DNA of 64,000 nucleotides from Solirubrobacteraceae bacterium (lineage in GTDB: Bacteria > Actinomycetota > Thermoleophilia > Solirubrobacterales > Solirubrobacteraceae): assembly GCA_031177685.1 (NCBI GenBank), contig JAPSGI010000006.1, positions 140,955 to 204,954 on the forward strand, given 5' to 3'. Below, in pieces: positions 26,401-35,326 of the stretch (the stretch's first letter is position 1; the number at the start of each line of letters is the position of its first letter). The notes under the pieces were generated by a model. That model saw only the letters and a program-made list of their open reading frames with translations. It was not told the DNA's origin and made no database searches. Position numbers and translations under genes: made by a program.

Positions 26401-27298
26401 GCCGGACGCCCGGCTCGTCGGGGAACACGACGCCGCGCCGCCGCATCCGGTCGCGGTCGAACGCCACGTAGAGCGAGGAGGGGAACGCCATGCGCGGTCC
26501 CGCCACCTTGCGGGCGAGCGCGAAGACGTGATCGCGGCGCCGCCCGGTCCGGCGGCCCGGAAGCGCCGCCAGCGCCCGCAGCCCGCGGCCCAGCGCGTCC
26601 CTCGCCTCGTAGCCGGCGAGGTTCTCGACGCGCACGTCGGGGTCGAAGCCCGCCTCGCTCAGGACGAGCTCCACCTCGCCCGGCGTGAACTCGCGGTTGT
26701 GGCGCCCGTACCCGCCGTAGCCGGAGTAGCGGTGGTGCACGCTGCGCCCGCGCAGCAGCGCCGCCAGCTTGGTCGCCGCGATCGCGTTGGGCGTGGTCAG
26801 CAGCAGCCAGCCGCCCGGCGCCAGCACGCGGTTGGCCTCGTGGAGCAGGTGCGCGGGGGAGGAGACCAGGTGCTCCAGCACCTCCATGCACAGAACGAGC
26901 TCGAAGCTGCCGTCGGCGAACGGCCACACGTCGGACTCGGCGTCGAACAGGCGCTGCTCGACGGTCGCCTCGCGGCCGTCCCAGGCCAGCGAGACCTCCG
27001 CGGCGGGCGCCGTCTCCCCGGGGCGCAGGCCGCCCGCGACGACCTGGTGGCCGCGCTCCAGCAGCAGCTGCGTGAACAGCCACGGCTCCGCGCCGAGCTC
27101 CAGCACGCGCGCGCCACGCTGGCCGGCCAGCACGCGCTCGGCCAGCCCGAGGCTCACCGCGAGCCGCCCCGCGCTGCGCGCCAGGTAGTGCTCGACCTCG
27201 GCGCGCGGCTCGTCTTCGGGCTCCCCGTCGCGATGGACGCGCCGGCGCGTGAGCCGCGCGCGCTCGCTGGCCGGGAGGGCGGGCCGCCGCGCCCGCAC
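26390..27298 (-). CDS. SAM-dependent methyltransferase (Methyltransf_11/23 type)
   Basis: A 302-residue protein. RVLELGAEPWLFTQLLLERG is the SAM loop, WPFADGSFELVLCMEVLEHL carries the post-II motif typical of Methyltransf_11/23, and VLAPGGWLLLTTPN is motif III. The N-terminal 40 residues are basic. It is the third gene of an operon behind two ABC exporter subunits, with three bases between the exporter stop and this GTG start. It may modify the molecule exported by them, which is inference. Confidence 0.83.
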   Translation of the reverse strand: MRARRPALPASERARLTRRRVHRDGEPEDEPRAEVEHYLARSAGRLAVSLGLAERVLAGQRGARVLELGAEPWLFTQLLLERGHQVVAGGLRPGETAPAAEVSLAWDGREATVEQRLFDAESDVWPFADGSFELVLCMEVLEHLVSSPAHLLHEANRVLAPGGWLLLTTPNAIAATKLAALLRGRSVHHRYSGYGGYGRHNREFTPGEVELVLSEAGFDPDVRVENLAGYEARDALGRGLRALAALPGRRTGRRRDHVFALARKVAGPRMAFPSSLYVAFDRDRMRRRGVVFPDEPGVRLSR

Positions 27299-27301
27299 CG
27301 C

Positions 27302-29107
27302 CTATGCCACCGCCTGCTCGGCCCAGTCCCGGTGCAGGCGCCAGTAGGCGCCGCGGGCCGCGAGGAGCTCGTCGTGCGTGCCCGTTTCGACGATCTCGCC
27401 GTGCTCGAGGACGACGATCTGCCCGGCGCGGCGGATGGTGGAGAGGCGGTGGGCGATCACGATCGCGGTGCGGCCCGCCAGCAACCGGCGCAGGCCCTCC
27501 TCGATGCGCGACTCGGTGTGGATGTCCACGTTGGACGTCGCCTCGTCGAGCACGAGGATGCGCGGGTCGGCGATCAGCGCGCGGGCGAAGGCGATCAGCT
27601 GGCGCTGGCCCGCGCTCAGCTGGGACCCGCGCTCGCCCACCTCGGTGTCGTAGCCGTCGGGCAGCGCGGCGACGAACTCGTGGGCGCCCACGGCCCGCGC
27701 CGCCGCAACGACCTGGTCGTCGGTGGCGTCCGGGCGCCCGAAGGCGATGTTGTCGCGGATGGAGCCGGAGAAGAGGTAGCCCTCCTGCGGCACCACGCCC
27801 AGCTGCGAGCGCAGCGACTCCGCCCGCACGTCGCGCAGGTCGTGGCCGTCCACCGACACGCTTCCCTCGACGGGGTCGTAGAAGCGCGCCACCAGCTTGG
27901 CCAGCGTCGACTTCCCTGCGCCGGTCGCGCCGACCAGCGCGACGGTCTGCCCCGGCGGGACGTGCAGCGACACGTCGCGCAGCGCCCAGCCGGAATCCTC
28001 GCCCTCGCCGTAGCGGAACCGCACGCCGTCGAAGCGCACGTCGCCGTGCAGCCGGCCCAGGGCGAGCGCGTCCGGCTTGTCGACGAGGTCCGGCGACTCG
28101 TCGAGCAGCTCGAAGATCTTGTCCAGCGCGGCCATGCCCGCCTGGTAGGTGGTGTAGAGCTGGGACAGCTGCTGGATCGGGTCGAAGAAGTTGCTCATGG
28201 CCGCCACGAAGGCCACCAGCACGCCGACCGTCACGTCGCCCTGGATCGCCTGGTGGCCGCCGTAGAGCAGGATCCCCACGGTGGCCAGCGCCGACATCAG
28301 CTCGATCGCCGGAAAGTAGGCGGCATTGAGGTAGACCGTCTTCATGTTCGCCGCGCGGTTGTCCTCGTTGAGCTCGCCGAAGCGCTCCACGTGGCGGCGC
28401 TCCTGGCCGAACGCCCGCACGACGCGCACACCGGACAGCGTCTCCTGCAGGTAGGAGGTGATCCAGGCGATCTTCTCGCGCGTGATCCGGTAGGCGTCCG
28501 CGGAGGCGATCCGGAAGGCCAGCGAGCCCAGCAGCACCACGGGGACGATCAGGAAGGTGAGCAGCGCCAGCTCCGCGTCGAGGATCAGCAGGATCGCGAT
28601 CGTCCCGATCAGCGTCAGCGAGGCCTGGAACAGCGTCACGACGCCGTCGGAGACGAGCTGGTCGAGCGCCTGCACGTCATTGGTCATGCGCGACACCAGG
28701 ACGCCCGCCCGCTTGCGCGAGTAGAAGCCGATCGACAGCGTCTGCAGGTGCTCGAAGATGCGGATGCGCAGGTCCTGCAGCGCGCGCTGTCCCACCCAGC
28801 CGACGAGGTAGGTCTGCAGCGAGCTCGCGCCCCACAGCAGCAGGGCGGAGCCGACGAAGGCGACCACCACCCAGTTGAGCGTCGAGACGTCGCCCGCCAC
28901 GATCCCGTCGTCGATGGCCAGCTTGGCCAGCGGCGCGGGCGCCAGCGCGGCGGCCGTCCCCAGGACCAGGGCCCCGAACATCGCGGCCACGCGCCAGCGG
29001 TACGGGCGCAGCAGCTCGACGAGCCCGCGGACCTTGCGCCCGCGGCCCGACGTCCCGCGCAGGCGGCGCAGGACGTCCTCGCGCACCGCGCTGGCCCGCG
29101 CCCTCAC
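27302..29107 (-). CDS. ABC exporter half-transporter, consensus-ATPase subunit
   Basis: A 601-residue type IV exporter: six helices (about residues 35-320) and an ATPase domain. Walker A is GATGAGKSTLAKL, Walker B LVLDEATSNVD with the catalytic Glu, and the H-loop AHRLST. Its signature is LSAGQ, slightly off consensus. The partner at 29104 has LSGGQ but Asp instead of the catalytic Glu. Together they have one consensus and one degenerate ATP site, as in heterodimeric exporters such as TM287/288. GTG 29107 overlaps the partner stop by four bases. Substrate may be lipid or glycolipid given the region. Confidence 0.92.
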   Translation of the reverse strand: MRARASAVREDVLRRLRGTSGRGRKVRGLVELLRPYRWRVAAMFGALVLGTAAALAPAPLAKLAIDDGIVAGDVSTLNWVVVAFVGSALLLWGASSLQTYLVGWVGQRALQDLRIRIFEHLQTLSIGFYSRKRAGVLVSRMTNDVQALDQLVSDGVVTLFQASLTLIGTIAILLILDAELALLTFLIVPVVLLGSLAFRIASADAYRITREKIAWITSYLQETLSGVRVVRAFGQERRHVERFGELNEDNRAANMKTVYLNAAYFPAIELMSALATVGILLYGGHQAIQGDVTVGVLVAFVAAMSNFFDPIQQLSQLYTTYQAGMAALDKIFELLDESPDLVDKPDALALGRLHGDVRFDGVRFRYGEGEDSGWALRDVSLHVPPGQTVALVGATGAGKSTLAKLVARFYDPVEGSVSVDGHDLRDVRAESLRSQLGVVPQEGYLFSGSIRDNIAFGRPDATDDQVVAAARAVGAHEFVAALPDGYDTEVGERGSQLSAGQRQLIAFARALIADPRILVLDEATSNVDIHTESRIEEGLRRLLAGRTAIVIAHRLSTIRRAGQIVVLEHGEIVETGTHDELLAARGAYWRLHRDWAEQAVA

Positions 29108-30873
29108 AGCCCCGCCACCTGTGCCTCGCGCGGCTTCTCGGTCAGGAACACCTGGTCGGGCAGCCCCTTCTCCACGATGTCGCGGTACAGCCCGGAGCGC
29201 TCGCGCAGCTCGTCGTGCGTGCCGCGCGCGATCAGCCGTCCGCGCTCCAGCACGGCGATCTCGTCGGCCAGCGAGATCGTCGAGAGACGGTGGGCGACGA
29301 TGAACGTGGTGCGCCCCGCCATGACCTCGCGCAGCGCGCCCTTGATCTCCTGCTCGGTCGAGGCGTCCACCGAGGAGGTCGCGTCGTCCAGGATCAGGAT
29401 CCGCGGGTCGGCCAGCAGCGCGCGGGCGATCGCGATCCGCTGGCGCTGCCCGCCGGACAGCGTGAGCCCGCGCTCGCCGATCAGCGTGTCATAGCCGTCG
29501 GGCAGCTCCGCGACGAACCCGGCGGCCTGGGCGCGCCGCGCCGCCTCCTCGACCTCCGCGCGGGTCGCGTCCGGACGCGCGTAGGCGATGTTCTCGTGCA
29601 CGCTGGCCGAGAACAGGAACGGGTCGTCGGTGACCAGCGCGATCTCCTGGCGCAGCGACGCCATGTCGACCTGCGCCACGTTCGCCCCGTCGATCAGCAC
29701 CTCGCCGGCGTCGACGTCGTACAGGCGCGGGATCAGCGACACCAGCGAGGTCTTTCCCGAGGCGGTCGCGCCGACGAGCGCGAGCGTCGTCCCCGCCGGC
29801 ACGTCGAGGTCCACTCCGCGCAGCGCCGGCTCGACGGCGCCCGGATACGTCATCGTGACCCGGCGCAGCTCCACGTGGCCGTCGCCGGGCGGCAGCGACG
29901 GCGCGCCCGCCGGGGCGGTCATCGCCGGCCGGCGGTCCAGCAGCTCGAACACGCGCGCGCCCGAGGCGACGGCGCGCTGCGCCATGCCGAGGAAGATGCC
30001 CAGGGACCGCATGGGGGAGATCAGCATCAGCAGGTAGGCGTAGAACGCCGTGAACTCGCCGATGGTCAGCGAGCCGTCGATTACGCGCCGGCCGCCGAAG
30101 AACAGGATCGCGGCGAGCCCCAGGCTGGGCAGGAAGCCGATGAACGGGTTGTAGAACGCGCGCAGCCGCGTCGAGAGCATCGCCTGGTCGAACACGCGCG
30201 TGACGCTGTGGCGGAAGCGCGCGACCTGGTGTCGCTCGCGCGCGAACGCCTTGACCACGCGGATGCCGGAGACGTTCTCCTCCGCGGTGGCGGTCAGCTC
30301 GGCGATGCGCTGCTGGACTTCCTGCAGCGCCGGCCGGTTGCGCTTGCCGTACTGCCAGCCGATCAGCACGACGAACGGGACGGGGGCCAGCGCGATCGCC
30401 GCCAGCCCCGGCTCGAGGACCAGCATCGCCGCCGCGCCGATCGACAGCGTGAGGAACGACTGCAGCAGGAAGACGAGCCCGTAGCCGAGGAAGAAGCGGA
30501 CCGCCTGCAGGTCCACCGTGGCGCGCGACATGAGCTGCCCCGTCTGCTGGCCGTCGAAGAACCCCAGCTCGAGCGCCTGCAGGTGCGCGTACATGCGGTT
30601 GCGCAGGTCCAGCTCCACGCCGAGCGACACGCGTCCCGCGATCAGGCGCCGCGCCACGGTGAGCGCCAGGCGCGCCAGCCCCGCACCCGCGACGACCAGC
30701 GCGACGAGCTGCAGCCCCGCGCGGTCGCCCTGCTCGATCTGGTCGATCGCGCGCCCGATGAGCCAGGGGATCGCCACGGTGGCGCCGATGGCCAGCGAGG
30801 CCAACCCCAGCGACCACAGGACGCCCACCCGGTAGGGGCGTAGGAATCCGAGCAGCCGGAGGAACGTCCGCAC
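29104..30873 (-). CDS. ABC exporter half-transporter, degenerate-ATPase subunit
   Basis: A 589-residue half-transporter with six N-terminal helices and an ATPase domain. Walker A GATASGKTSLVSL and signature LSGGQRQRI are intact, but Walker B reads LILDDATSSVD, with Asp where the catalytic Glu belongs. This marks the degenerate-site subunit of a heterodimer. It is the first gene of the operon, with GTG 30873 seven bases after a perfect TATACT, so the message is probably leaderless. Confidence 0.92.
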   Translation of the reverse strand: MRTFLRLLGFLRPYRVGVLWSLGLASLAIGATVAIPWLIGRAIDQIEQGDRAGLQLVALVVAGAGLARLALTVARRLIAGRVSLGVELDLRNRMYAHLQALELGFFDGQQTGQLMSRATVDLQAVRFFLGYGLVFLLQSFLTLSIGAAAMLVLEPGLAAIALAPVPFVVLIGWQYGKRNRPALQEVQQRIAELTATAEENVSGIRVVKAFARERHQVARFRHSVTRVFDQAMLSTRLRAFYNPFIGFLPSLGLAAILFFGGRRVIDGSLTIGEFTAFYAYLLMLISPMRSLGIFLGMAQRAVASGARVFELLDRRPAMTAPAGAPSLPPGDGHVELRRVTMTYPGAVEPALRGVDLDVPAGTTLALVGATASGKTSLVSLIPRLYDVDAGEVLIDGANVAQVDMASLRQEIALVTDDPFLFSASVHENIAYARPDATRAEVEEAARRAQAAGFVAELPDGYDTLIGERGLTLSGGQRQRIAIARALLADPRILILDDATSSVDASTEQEIKGALREVMAGRTTFIVAHRLSTISLADEIAVLERGRLIARGTHDELRERSGLYRDIVEKGLPDQVFLTEKPREAQVAGL

Positions 30874-30880
30874 TTCAGAA

Positions 30881-30886
30881 AGTATA
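30881..30886 (-). promoter_or_regulatory. -10 hexamer TATACT of the ABC exporter operon
   Basis: A consensus TATACT on the minus strand ends seven bases before GTG 30873. It is the best of the leaderless-type promoters in the window and lies in a 33-base gap after the secreted hydrolase gene. Confidence 0.6.
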
Positions 30887-30906
30887 GTGCCCGGCGGAAG
30901 GCCGGA

Positions 30907-33132
30907 TCAGCGCGGCGTGATGCGCAGCGTATGGGGACCGCGCACGGATAGGTCGAGCGTCACCGCGATCGACCCGTCGCCTTCCCGCGTGACCGGGGCG
31001 CCGCGGCCGTCGAGCGTCGCGGTCGGGCGGCGCGCCCAGCCGCCGTTCAGGCGCAGCGTCGTGGGGCCGTCGCCCCGCAGGGTCGCGACCACGGGCCGGT
31101 CCGCACGCAGGCCCATGCGCTCGGTCAGGAACGTGATGCCCGACAGGTTGTGCAGGCGCGCCTCGAAGCCGTTGCGCCGCGCGAGCGGCGGCCCGTCCTC
31201 CACGCGCTGGCCGGTCGCGCTCCCCGGCGACACGCCGCTCTCGGGCGCCGAGATCGTTTCCGGTTCGGGCACGACGCGCCGCGCAGAGCCGCCGCGCGCG
31301 TGGTTGGTCGCCCACACCTCGCCGAAGGAGTCGACGGCCGGCGCCGCGCGGACCCGCATGCCGTCGACCCAGTAGGCGCCGTCGAAGGTCAGTCCGAAGG
31401 CCGGCACGTCCATCGACGGGTAGCGCTTGTAGCGGACCTCGGCCGGGGCGACCTGGCGGCGCGCGCCCGCGAACCAGGCCGCCGGCCGGCGGCCGATCGT
31501 GTCGGACAGCGCGTACGAGTAGTGCTCGTCGCCGTGGTGGTGGTGGAAGCGGTAGTGATTGCCGGCGGCACGGAAGCTCTCCACCTGCGCCAGCACACCG
31601 CTGATGGGGACGAACTCGTCGCCGGTGCCGTGGGTGATCTCGTAGGGCAGGTTGAGCGCGTTGTCGACGATCAGGTTGGTGAAGCCCGGGATGCGCCATT
31701 CGGGCGTGGAGTCCGGCGGATCGGGGGGCGACCAGTGGAAGTACGCGGGCGGTCCCACGTACAGCGACACGCGCGCGAAGGCGTCGGGCATGAGCAGGCC
31801 CAGCCGGTAGGACATGTAGCCGCCCATCGAGTATCCGCCCATGTACGTGCGCTCGGAGTCGCCACGGAAGCGCCGCCGGACGTCGCGCCACGCCTCCAGC
31901 ACGTCGACCAGCGAGCTGTCCAGATACCACGAGTTCGTGCCCCGTCCCAGCGGCGTGAACACGACCGCACCGAGCGCCTCGGACATGTGGCGCATCGAGT
32001 CCGGCGTGACCGTCCGGTAGAGGTTGTGGCTGAAATCCTGCGGATGCCCCCACAGGACGAGTGGCAGCCTGCGCCCGCTTCGCCACGCACCGGGGATCCA
32101 CACGCCGTAGGGCTGCCAGCGCGAGCGGAAGTTCGGGCGCGGGTAGCCCGCGAAGCCGCCGGACTCCGGCGCGCCATCCTGCTTGAGGTCGACCCCCTCA
32201 CCGAGGTCCATGCCGGAGCGGAAGATCGCGTTGTAGAAGCCCGGGACGATGCGGAACGGCCGCGACCGACGCTGCTGCAGCGCCCGCACGTCCAGCGCCA
32301 GCGCGAACGACCCGACGTCGCCGGACGCGAGCGTCACCGCCTGGCGGTGGTCGCCCCAGTGGTCGACGAGATACGGCCAGTCGTTGTCGCCCGGCATCGC
32401 GGCGTCGTACGCGGACGGGCCGCCGCCCTCCGGCGTCTCGAAGCGCGCCGCGCCGTCCGCCACGCCCGCCGCCGCCCACAGCCGCGCCCCGGGGGCGATC
32501 GGCCCCAGCGCGTCGAGGGGAACGGCCGCCTCGATCGCGTTCTCGACCAGGTCCGCACCGACCCGGATCGGGCGCGCCGTCCCGGCGCCGTCGACGATGC
32601 GGCCCGTGCGGCCGGTCAGCGTGACGAAGTGGTCCGCGCCCGCGCTGCGCAGCCCGGAGCCGTCCGGCCAGCTCGACGCGCCGGTGCTCGCGTCGCCGTC
32701 GGCGTCGATCGCCACGGTGACGACCGCCGCGTCGGCGACCTGCATCGTCTGCAGCGCCACCAGCAGGTGCAGGGAGCGCTCGTCGGCGGCCACGCGCAGC
32801 TCCCGCAGGTCGGCGGCGTTGTACCCGTGGCGGGCCGGGTCGCCCGCGTAGCGCACGTCGCCGGTGGTCCCCGCGAGGTCGCCGGAGAAGGCCGGCGAGT
32901 CCGGGGCGCGGTTGCGGTCGGCGCCGTAGTCGTCGTAGAGGAAGTCGGTGTAGATCAGCTCGCCGCGCGAGATCTGGACGCGCCCGGCGAGGTTCGTGGG
33001 CGTCCCGCGCCACTCGCCCAGCCGCCCGTCGGCGGAGTGGGGCAGCGCGCGCACGCGTCCGCGCGTCGCGTCCGCCGGCGCCGCGACGGCCAGCAGCGCG
33101 AGTCCGGCGAGGATGATCGCCCGTAACCGCAT
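30907..33132 (-). CDS. Secreted alpha/beta hydrolase (esterase/depolymerase-like), multidomain
   Basis: A 741-residue exported enzyme. The signal peptide spans residues 1 to about 22. An all-beta region of roughly 240 residues follows, opening HSADGRLGEWRGTP, which recalls CBM9/DOMON-like sugar-binding domains. The hydrolase core starts near LPLVLWGHPQDF and has the nucleophile motif GGYSMGGYMSYRLG, an Asp in GTGDEFVP and His residues in HHHHGDEHYSYAL. A C-terminal beta domain of about 120 residues completes it. The core resembles PHB-depolymerase or feruloyl-esterase-like proteins; the substrate is unknown. ATG 33132 is 13 bases after TAGACT. Confidence 0.83.
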   Translation of the reverse strand: MRLRAIILAGLALLAVAAPADATRGRVRALPHSADGRLGEWRGTPTNLAGRVQISRGELIYTDFLYDDYGADRNRAPDSPAFSGDLAGTTGDVRYAGDPARHGYNAADLRELRVAADERSLHLLVALQTMQVADAAVVTVAIDADGDASTGASSWPDGSGLRSAGADHFVTLTGRTGRIVDGAGTARPIRVGADLVENAIEAAVPLDALGPIAPGARLWAAAGVADGAARFETPEGGGPSAYDAAMPGDNDWPYLVDHWGDHRQAVTLASGDVGSFALALDVRALQQRRSRPFRIVPGFYNAIFRSGMDLGEGVDLKQDGAPESGGFAGYPRPNFRSRWQPYGVWIPGAWRSGRRLPLVLWGHPQDFSHNLYRTVTPDSMRHMSEALGAVVFTPLGRGTNSWYLDSSLVDVLEAWRDVRRRFRGDSERTYMGGYSMGGYMSYRLGLLMPDAFARVSLYVGPPAYFHWSPPDPPDSTPEWRIPGFTNLIVDNALNLPYEITHGTGDEFVPISGVLAQVESFRAAGNHYRFHHHHGDEHYSYALSDTIGRRPAAWFAGARRQVAPAEVRYKRYPSMDVPAFGLTFDGAYWVDGMRVRAAPAVDSFGEVWATNHARGGSARRVVPEPETISAPESGVSPGSATGQRVEDGPPLARRNGFEARLHNLSGITFLTERMGLRADRPVVATLRGDGPTTLRLNGGWARRPTATLDGRGAPVTREGDGSIAVTLDLSVRGPHTLRITPR

Positions 33133-33145
33133 CCGTCCGCGCGCC

Positions 33146-33151
33146 AGTCTA
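33146..33151 (-). promoter_or_regulatory. -10 hexamer TAGACT of the secreted hydrolase gene
   Basis: TAGACT on the minus strand lies 13 bases before ATG 33132, within a 100-base divergent gap. Confidence 0.45.
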
Positions 33152-33220
33152 CGGACGCCCGCCCAGCGATCCGCCAGTACTCAGCCTTGCTTGACTCCTC
33201 CCGGCGGGCGCTCGGCTCGC

Positions 33221-33226
33221 CATACT
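33221..33226 (+). promoter_or_regulatory. -10 hexamer CATACT of the small Cys protein gene
   Basis: CATACT is followed by six bases and ATG 33233, again the leaderless arrangement. Confidence 0.5.
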
Positions 33227-33232
33227 CCGCAG

Positions 33233-33415
33233 ATGGCTCGTCTCGGCGCCGGCCTGTGCGACTCGTGCCGCCACCAGCGGATCGTCCGCAACACCCGCGG
33301 CTCGTCGTTTTCGCTGTGCGAGCGCTCGCGCACCGACGCGGCGTTTCCGCGCTACCCGCGGCTGCCCGTGCGCGCGTGCAGCGGCTGGGAGATCCGCAAG
33401 GAGCGGGCGCGGTGA
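33233..33415 (+). CDS. Small four-Cys protein (zinc-ribbon-like)
   Basis: A 60-residue basic protein with CDSC at residues 9-12 and further Cys at about 29 and 49 (SLCERS and RACSGWE), a plausible metal site. Blocks such as HQRIVRNTRGSSFSLC and FPRYPRLPV recall a widespread but uncharacterised actinobacterial family, from memory. Its stop overlaps the GTG of the Kelch gene by four bases, so the two are co-translated. It is shorter than most annotated frames yet has a promoter and a family-like composition. Confidence 0.75.
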   Translation: MARLGAGLCDSCRHQRIVRNTRGSSFSLCERSRTDAAFPRYPRLPVRACSGWEIRKERAR

Positions 33416-34419
33416 CGGCGCGCGCGCGCGGCCGCGGCTGGCGGCGTGCCGCGACCGCCGGGGCGGTCCTCGCGGCGCTCGCCGCGTGCGGCGCCGGCCC
33501 GGGCGGCGGGCGCGGCGACGGCGAGGCGCCGGCCGGCGCGGCGCGCTTCGACCGCTGGATCCCGCTGCGCGCGGCGACGCTGGCGCGCACCGAGGTGGCG
33601 GCCGCGCGGGTCGGCCGCTTCATCTACGTGGCCGGCGGGTTCGTCCCGAGCGGCAACGCCACCACCGCCGCCGTCGAGCGATACGACATCGCCCGCAACC
33701 GCTGGACGCGCGTGCGCGACATGCCGCTGCGCCTCAACCACCCGGCGGCCGCGGCGCACGGCGGCTTCCTCTACGTGCTCGGCGGCTACACCGCCGACGC
33801 GGCGCTGGCGGGTGAGACCAACGCGTTCCTGCGCTACGACCCGCGCCGCGACCGCTGGACGCGCATGCCGCCGATGCCCACGCGTCGGGGCGCGCTGGCC
33901 GCCGGGGTGGCCGGCGATCGCCTGTACGCGGCGGGCGGCGCGAGCGGCGGGCGCCCGCTCGCGCGCCTGGACATCTTCGACTTCTCGCAGCGGCGCTGGC
34001 GCCGCGGTCCCGACATGGCGGTGCCGCGCGAGCACGTGGCCGGCGCCGTCTCGGGCGGCGCGTTCTACGTGCTGGGCGGCCGGCCCGGCGACCTGGCGGT
34101 GGCCGAGCGCTACGTGCCCGGCCGCCGGCGCTGGCAGCGGCTGCGCGACCTGCGCACGCCGCGCAGCGGCATCGCCGCCGCCACCGTGGGCCGCCTAGTC
34201 GTGGTGTTCGGCGGCGAGACGTCGCGCGGCACGATCCGCCCGGTCGAGGCGTTCGACCCGCGGACGGGCCGCTGGCGCGCCCTGCCCGGCATGCGCACGC
34301 CCCGCCACGGCCTCGGCGGCGCCTCCCTCGGCCGCCGCGTGTACGCGCTGGAGGGCGGCCCGCAGCCCGGCTTCGCCTTTTCCCGCGCGCTCGAGGCGCT
34401 GGACGTCCGCGGCGGCTGA
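33412..34419 (+). CDS. Kelch-repeat lipoprotein
   Basis: A 335-residue beta-propeller protein. A basic N-terminus and hydrophobic stretch end in LAAC, a lipobox, so the mature protein probably starts at Cys 26. At least five Kelch units follow, each with a GG pair and a later Tyr/Trp, for example YVAGGFVPSG...YDIARNRWTRV, YVLGGYTADA...YDPRRDRWTRM and VVFGGETSRG...FDPRTGRWRAL. It would be an outer-face membrane-anchored binding protein. No enzymatic residues are visible. The GTG start overlaps the small Cys gene. Confidence 0.85.
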   Translation: MTARARGRGWRRAATAGAVLAALAACGAGPGGGRGDGEAPAGAARFDRWIPLRAATLARTEVAAARVGRFIYVAGGFVPSGNATTAAVERYDIARNRWTRVRDMPLRLNHPAAAAHGGFLYVLGGYTADAALAGETNAFLRYDPRRDRWTRMPPMPTRRGALAAGVAGDRLYAAGGASGGRPLARLDIFDFSQRRWRRGPDMAVPREHVAGAVSGGAFYVLGGRPGDLAVAERYVPGRRRWQRLRDLRTPRSGIAAATVGRLVVVFGGETSRGTIRPVEAFDPRTGRWRALPGMRTPRHGLGGASLGRRVYALEGGPQPGFAFSRALEALDVRGG

Positions 34420-34461
34420 CGCGGGGCGTCACGTCGCGGCCCGCTCGCGGGTTCTTCCCGC

Positions 34462-35217
34462 ATGCAGCGCGAAAGGCGTCAGGTGGTGCGCTGGCTGCCG
34501 TGGGTGAGCTGGGCCGGCATCCTGGCGGGCGTGCTGGCGCTCGTGGTGATCTCCACGCGGCCGGACACCCACCGCGTGACGCGCGCCGTGACGCCCGAGC
34601 CGCCGGGGCCGGTCGTGCCCGACGTGGACGGCATGCGGGTCTCCCAGGCACGCGAGGCGCTGGAGCGCGCCGGATTCTGGGTGCGCACCGCGCACGAGCC
34701 GTCCGCGCGCACGCCACGGGGACGCGTCTTGGGCACGTCGCCGCCCGTGGCCACCCGGCTCGGCGTCGGCGCGCAGGTCACCGTGCTGATCTCCAGCGGC
34801 CGGCCGCGCGTGCGCGTGCCGTCGCTGCAGGGCACGCGCCAGGGAACGGCCGAGGCGCGGCTGCTGCGCGCCGGGTTCCGCGTGGTCGTGGTGCGCCGCG
34901 AGACGCCCGATCCGCCCGGGATCGTGGTCGACCAGTCTCCGGAGGCGGGGCGCCACGTGCGCGCGAACGCCGTGGTGCGGGTCGCGGTGGCGGCGCGCGC
35001 GGCGCCGGTTCCGGTCCCCGAGGTCACAGGACTGGGCTTCGAGGAGGCCGTGGAGACGGCGTCCGCCAGCGGGCTGGCCCTTGCCTTCGAGCACCGCCGC
35101 GCGCGCCGCGCCCAGGACGTCGGGGTCGTGCTCGCGCAGTCGCTTGCGGCCGGCCGGCGGGTCCCGCGCGGGGTGCGGTTGACGCTCACCGTGGGCGTCG
35201 CGCGGCCGCCCCGCTGA
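34462..35217 (+). CDS. Membrane-anchored protein with three PASTA domains
   Basis: A 251-residue protein with one membrane helix (about residues 12-32) and three extracellular PASTA domains at about 50-112, 114-176 and 182-246. Each begins with a VPxVxG-like strand (VVPDVDGM, RVPSLQGT, PVPEVTGL) and has the AREAL-type helix. PASTA domains bind muropeptides and usually belong to PknB-type kinases or penicillin-binding proteins; here neither kinase nor transpeptidase domain is present. It stands alone and may sense wall fragments or act as a scaffold. Confidence 0.86.
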   Translation: MQRERRQVVRWLPWVSWAGILAGVLALVVISTRPDTHRVTRAVTPEPPGPVVPDVDGMRVSQAREALERAGFWVRTAHEPSARTPRGRVLGTSPPVATRLGVGAQVTVLISSGRPRVRVPSLQGTRQGTAEARLLRAGFRVVVVRRETPDPPGIVVDQSPEAGRHVRANAVVRVAVAARAAPVPVPEVTGLGFEEAVETASASGLALAFEHRRARRAQDVGVVLAQSLAAGRRVPRGVRLTLTVGVARPPR

Positions 35218-35326
35218 ACGAAAGTCAAATCCACCGAAAGATTTCGGGCGTCTCGCGGGTTCTTACCGTTGTGCGGGAGCGCCTCGTCGCTCCTGGCAGG
35301 GGCTGCACCCGGACGGGAGGACCAGC

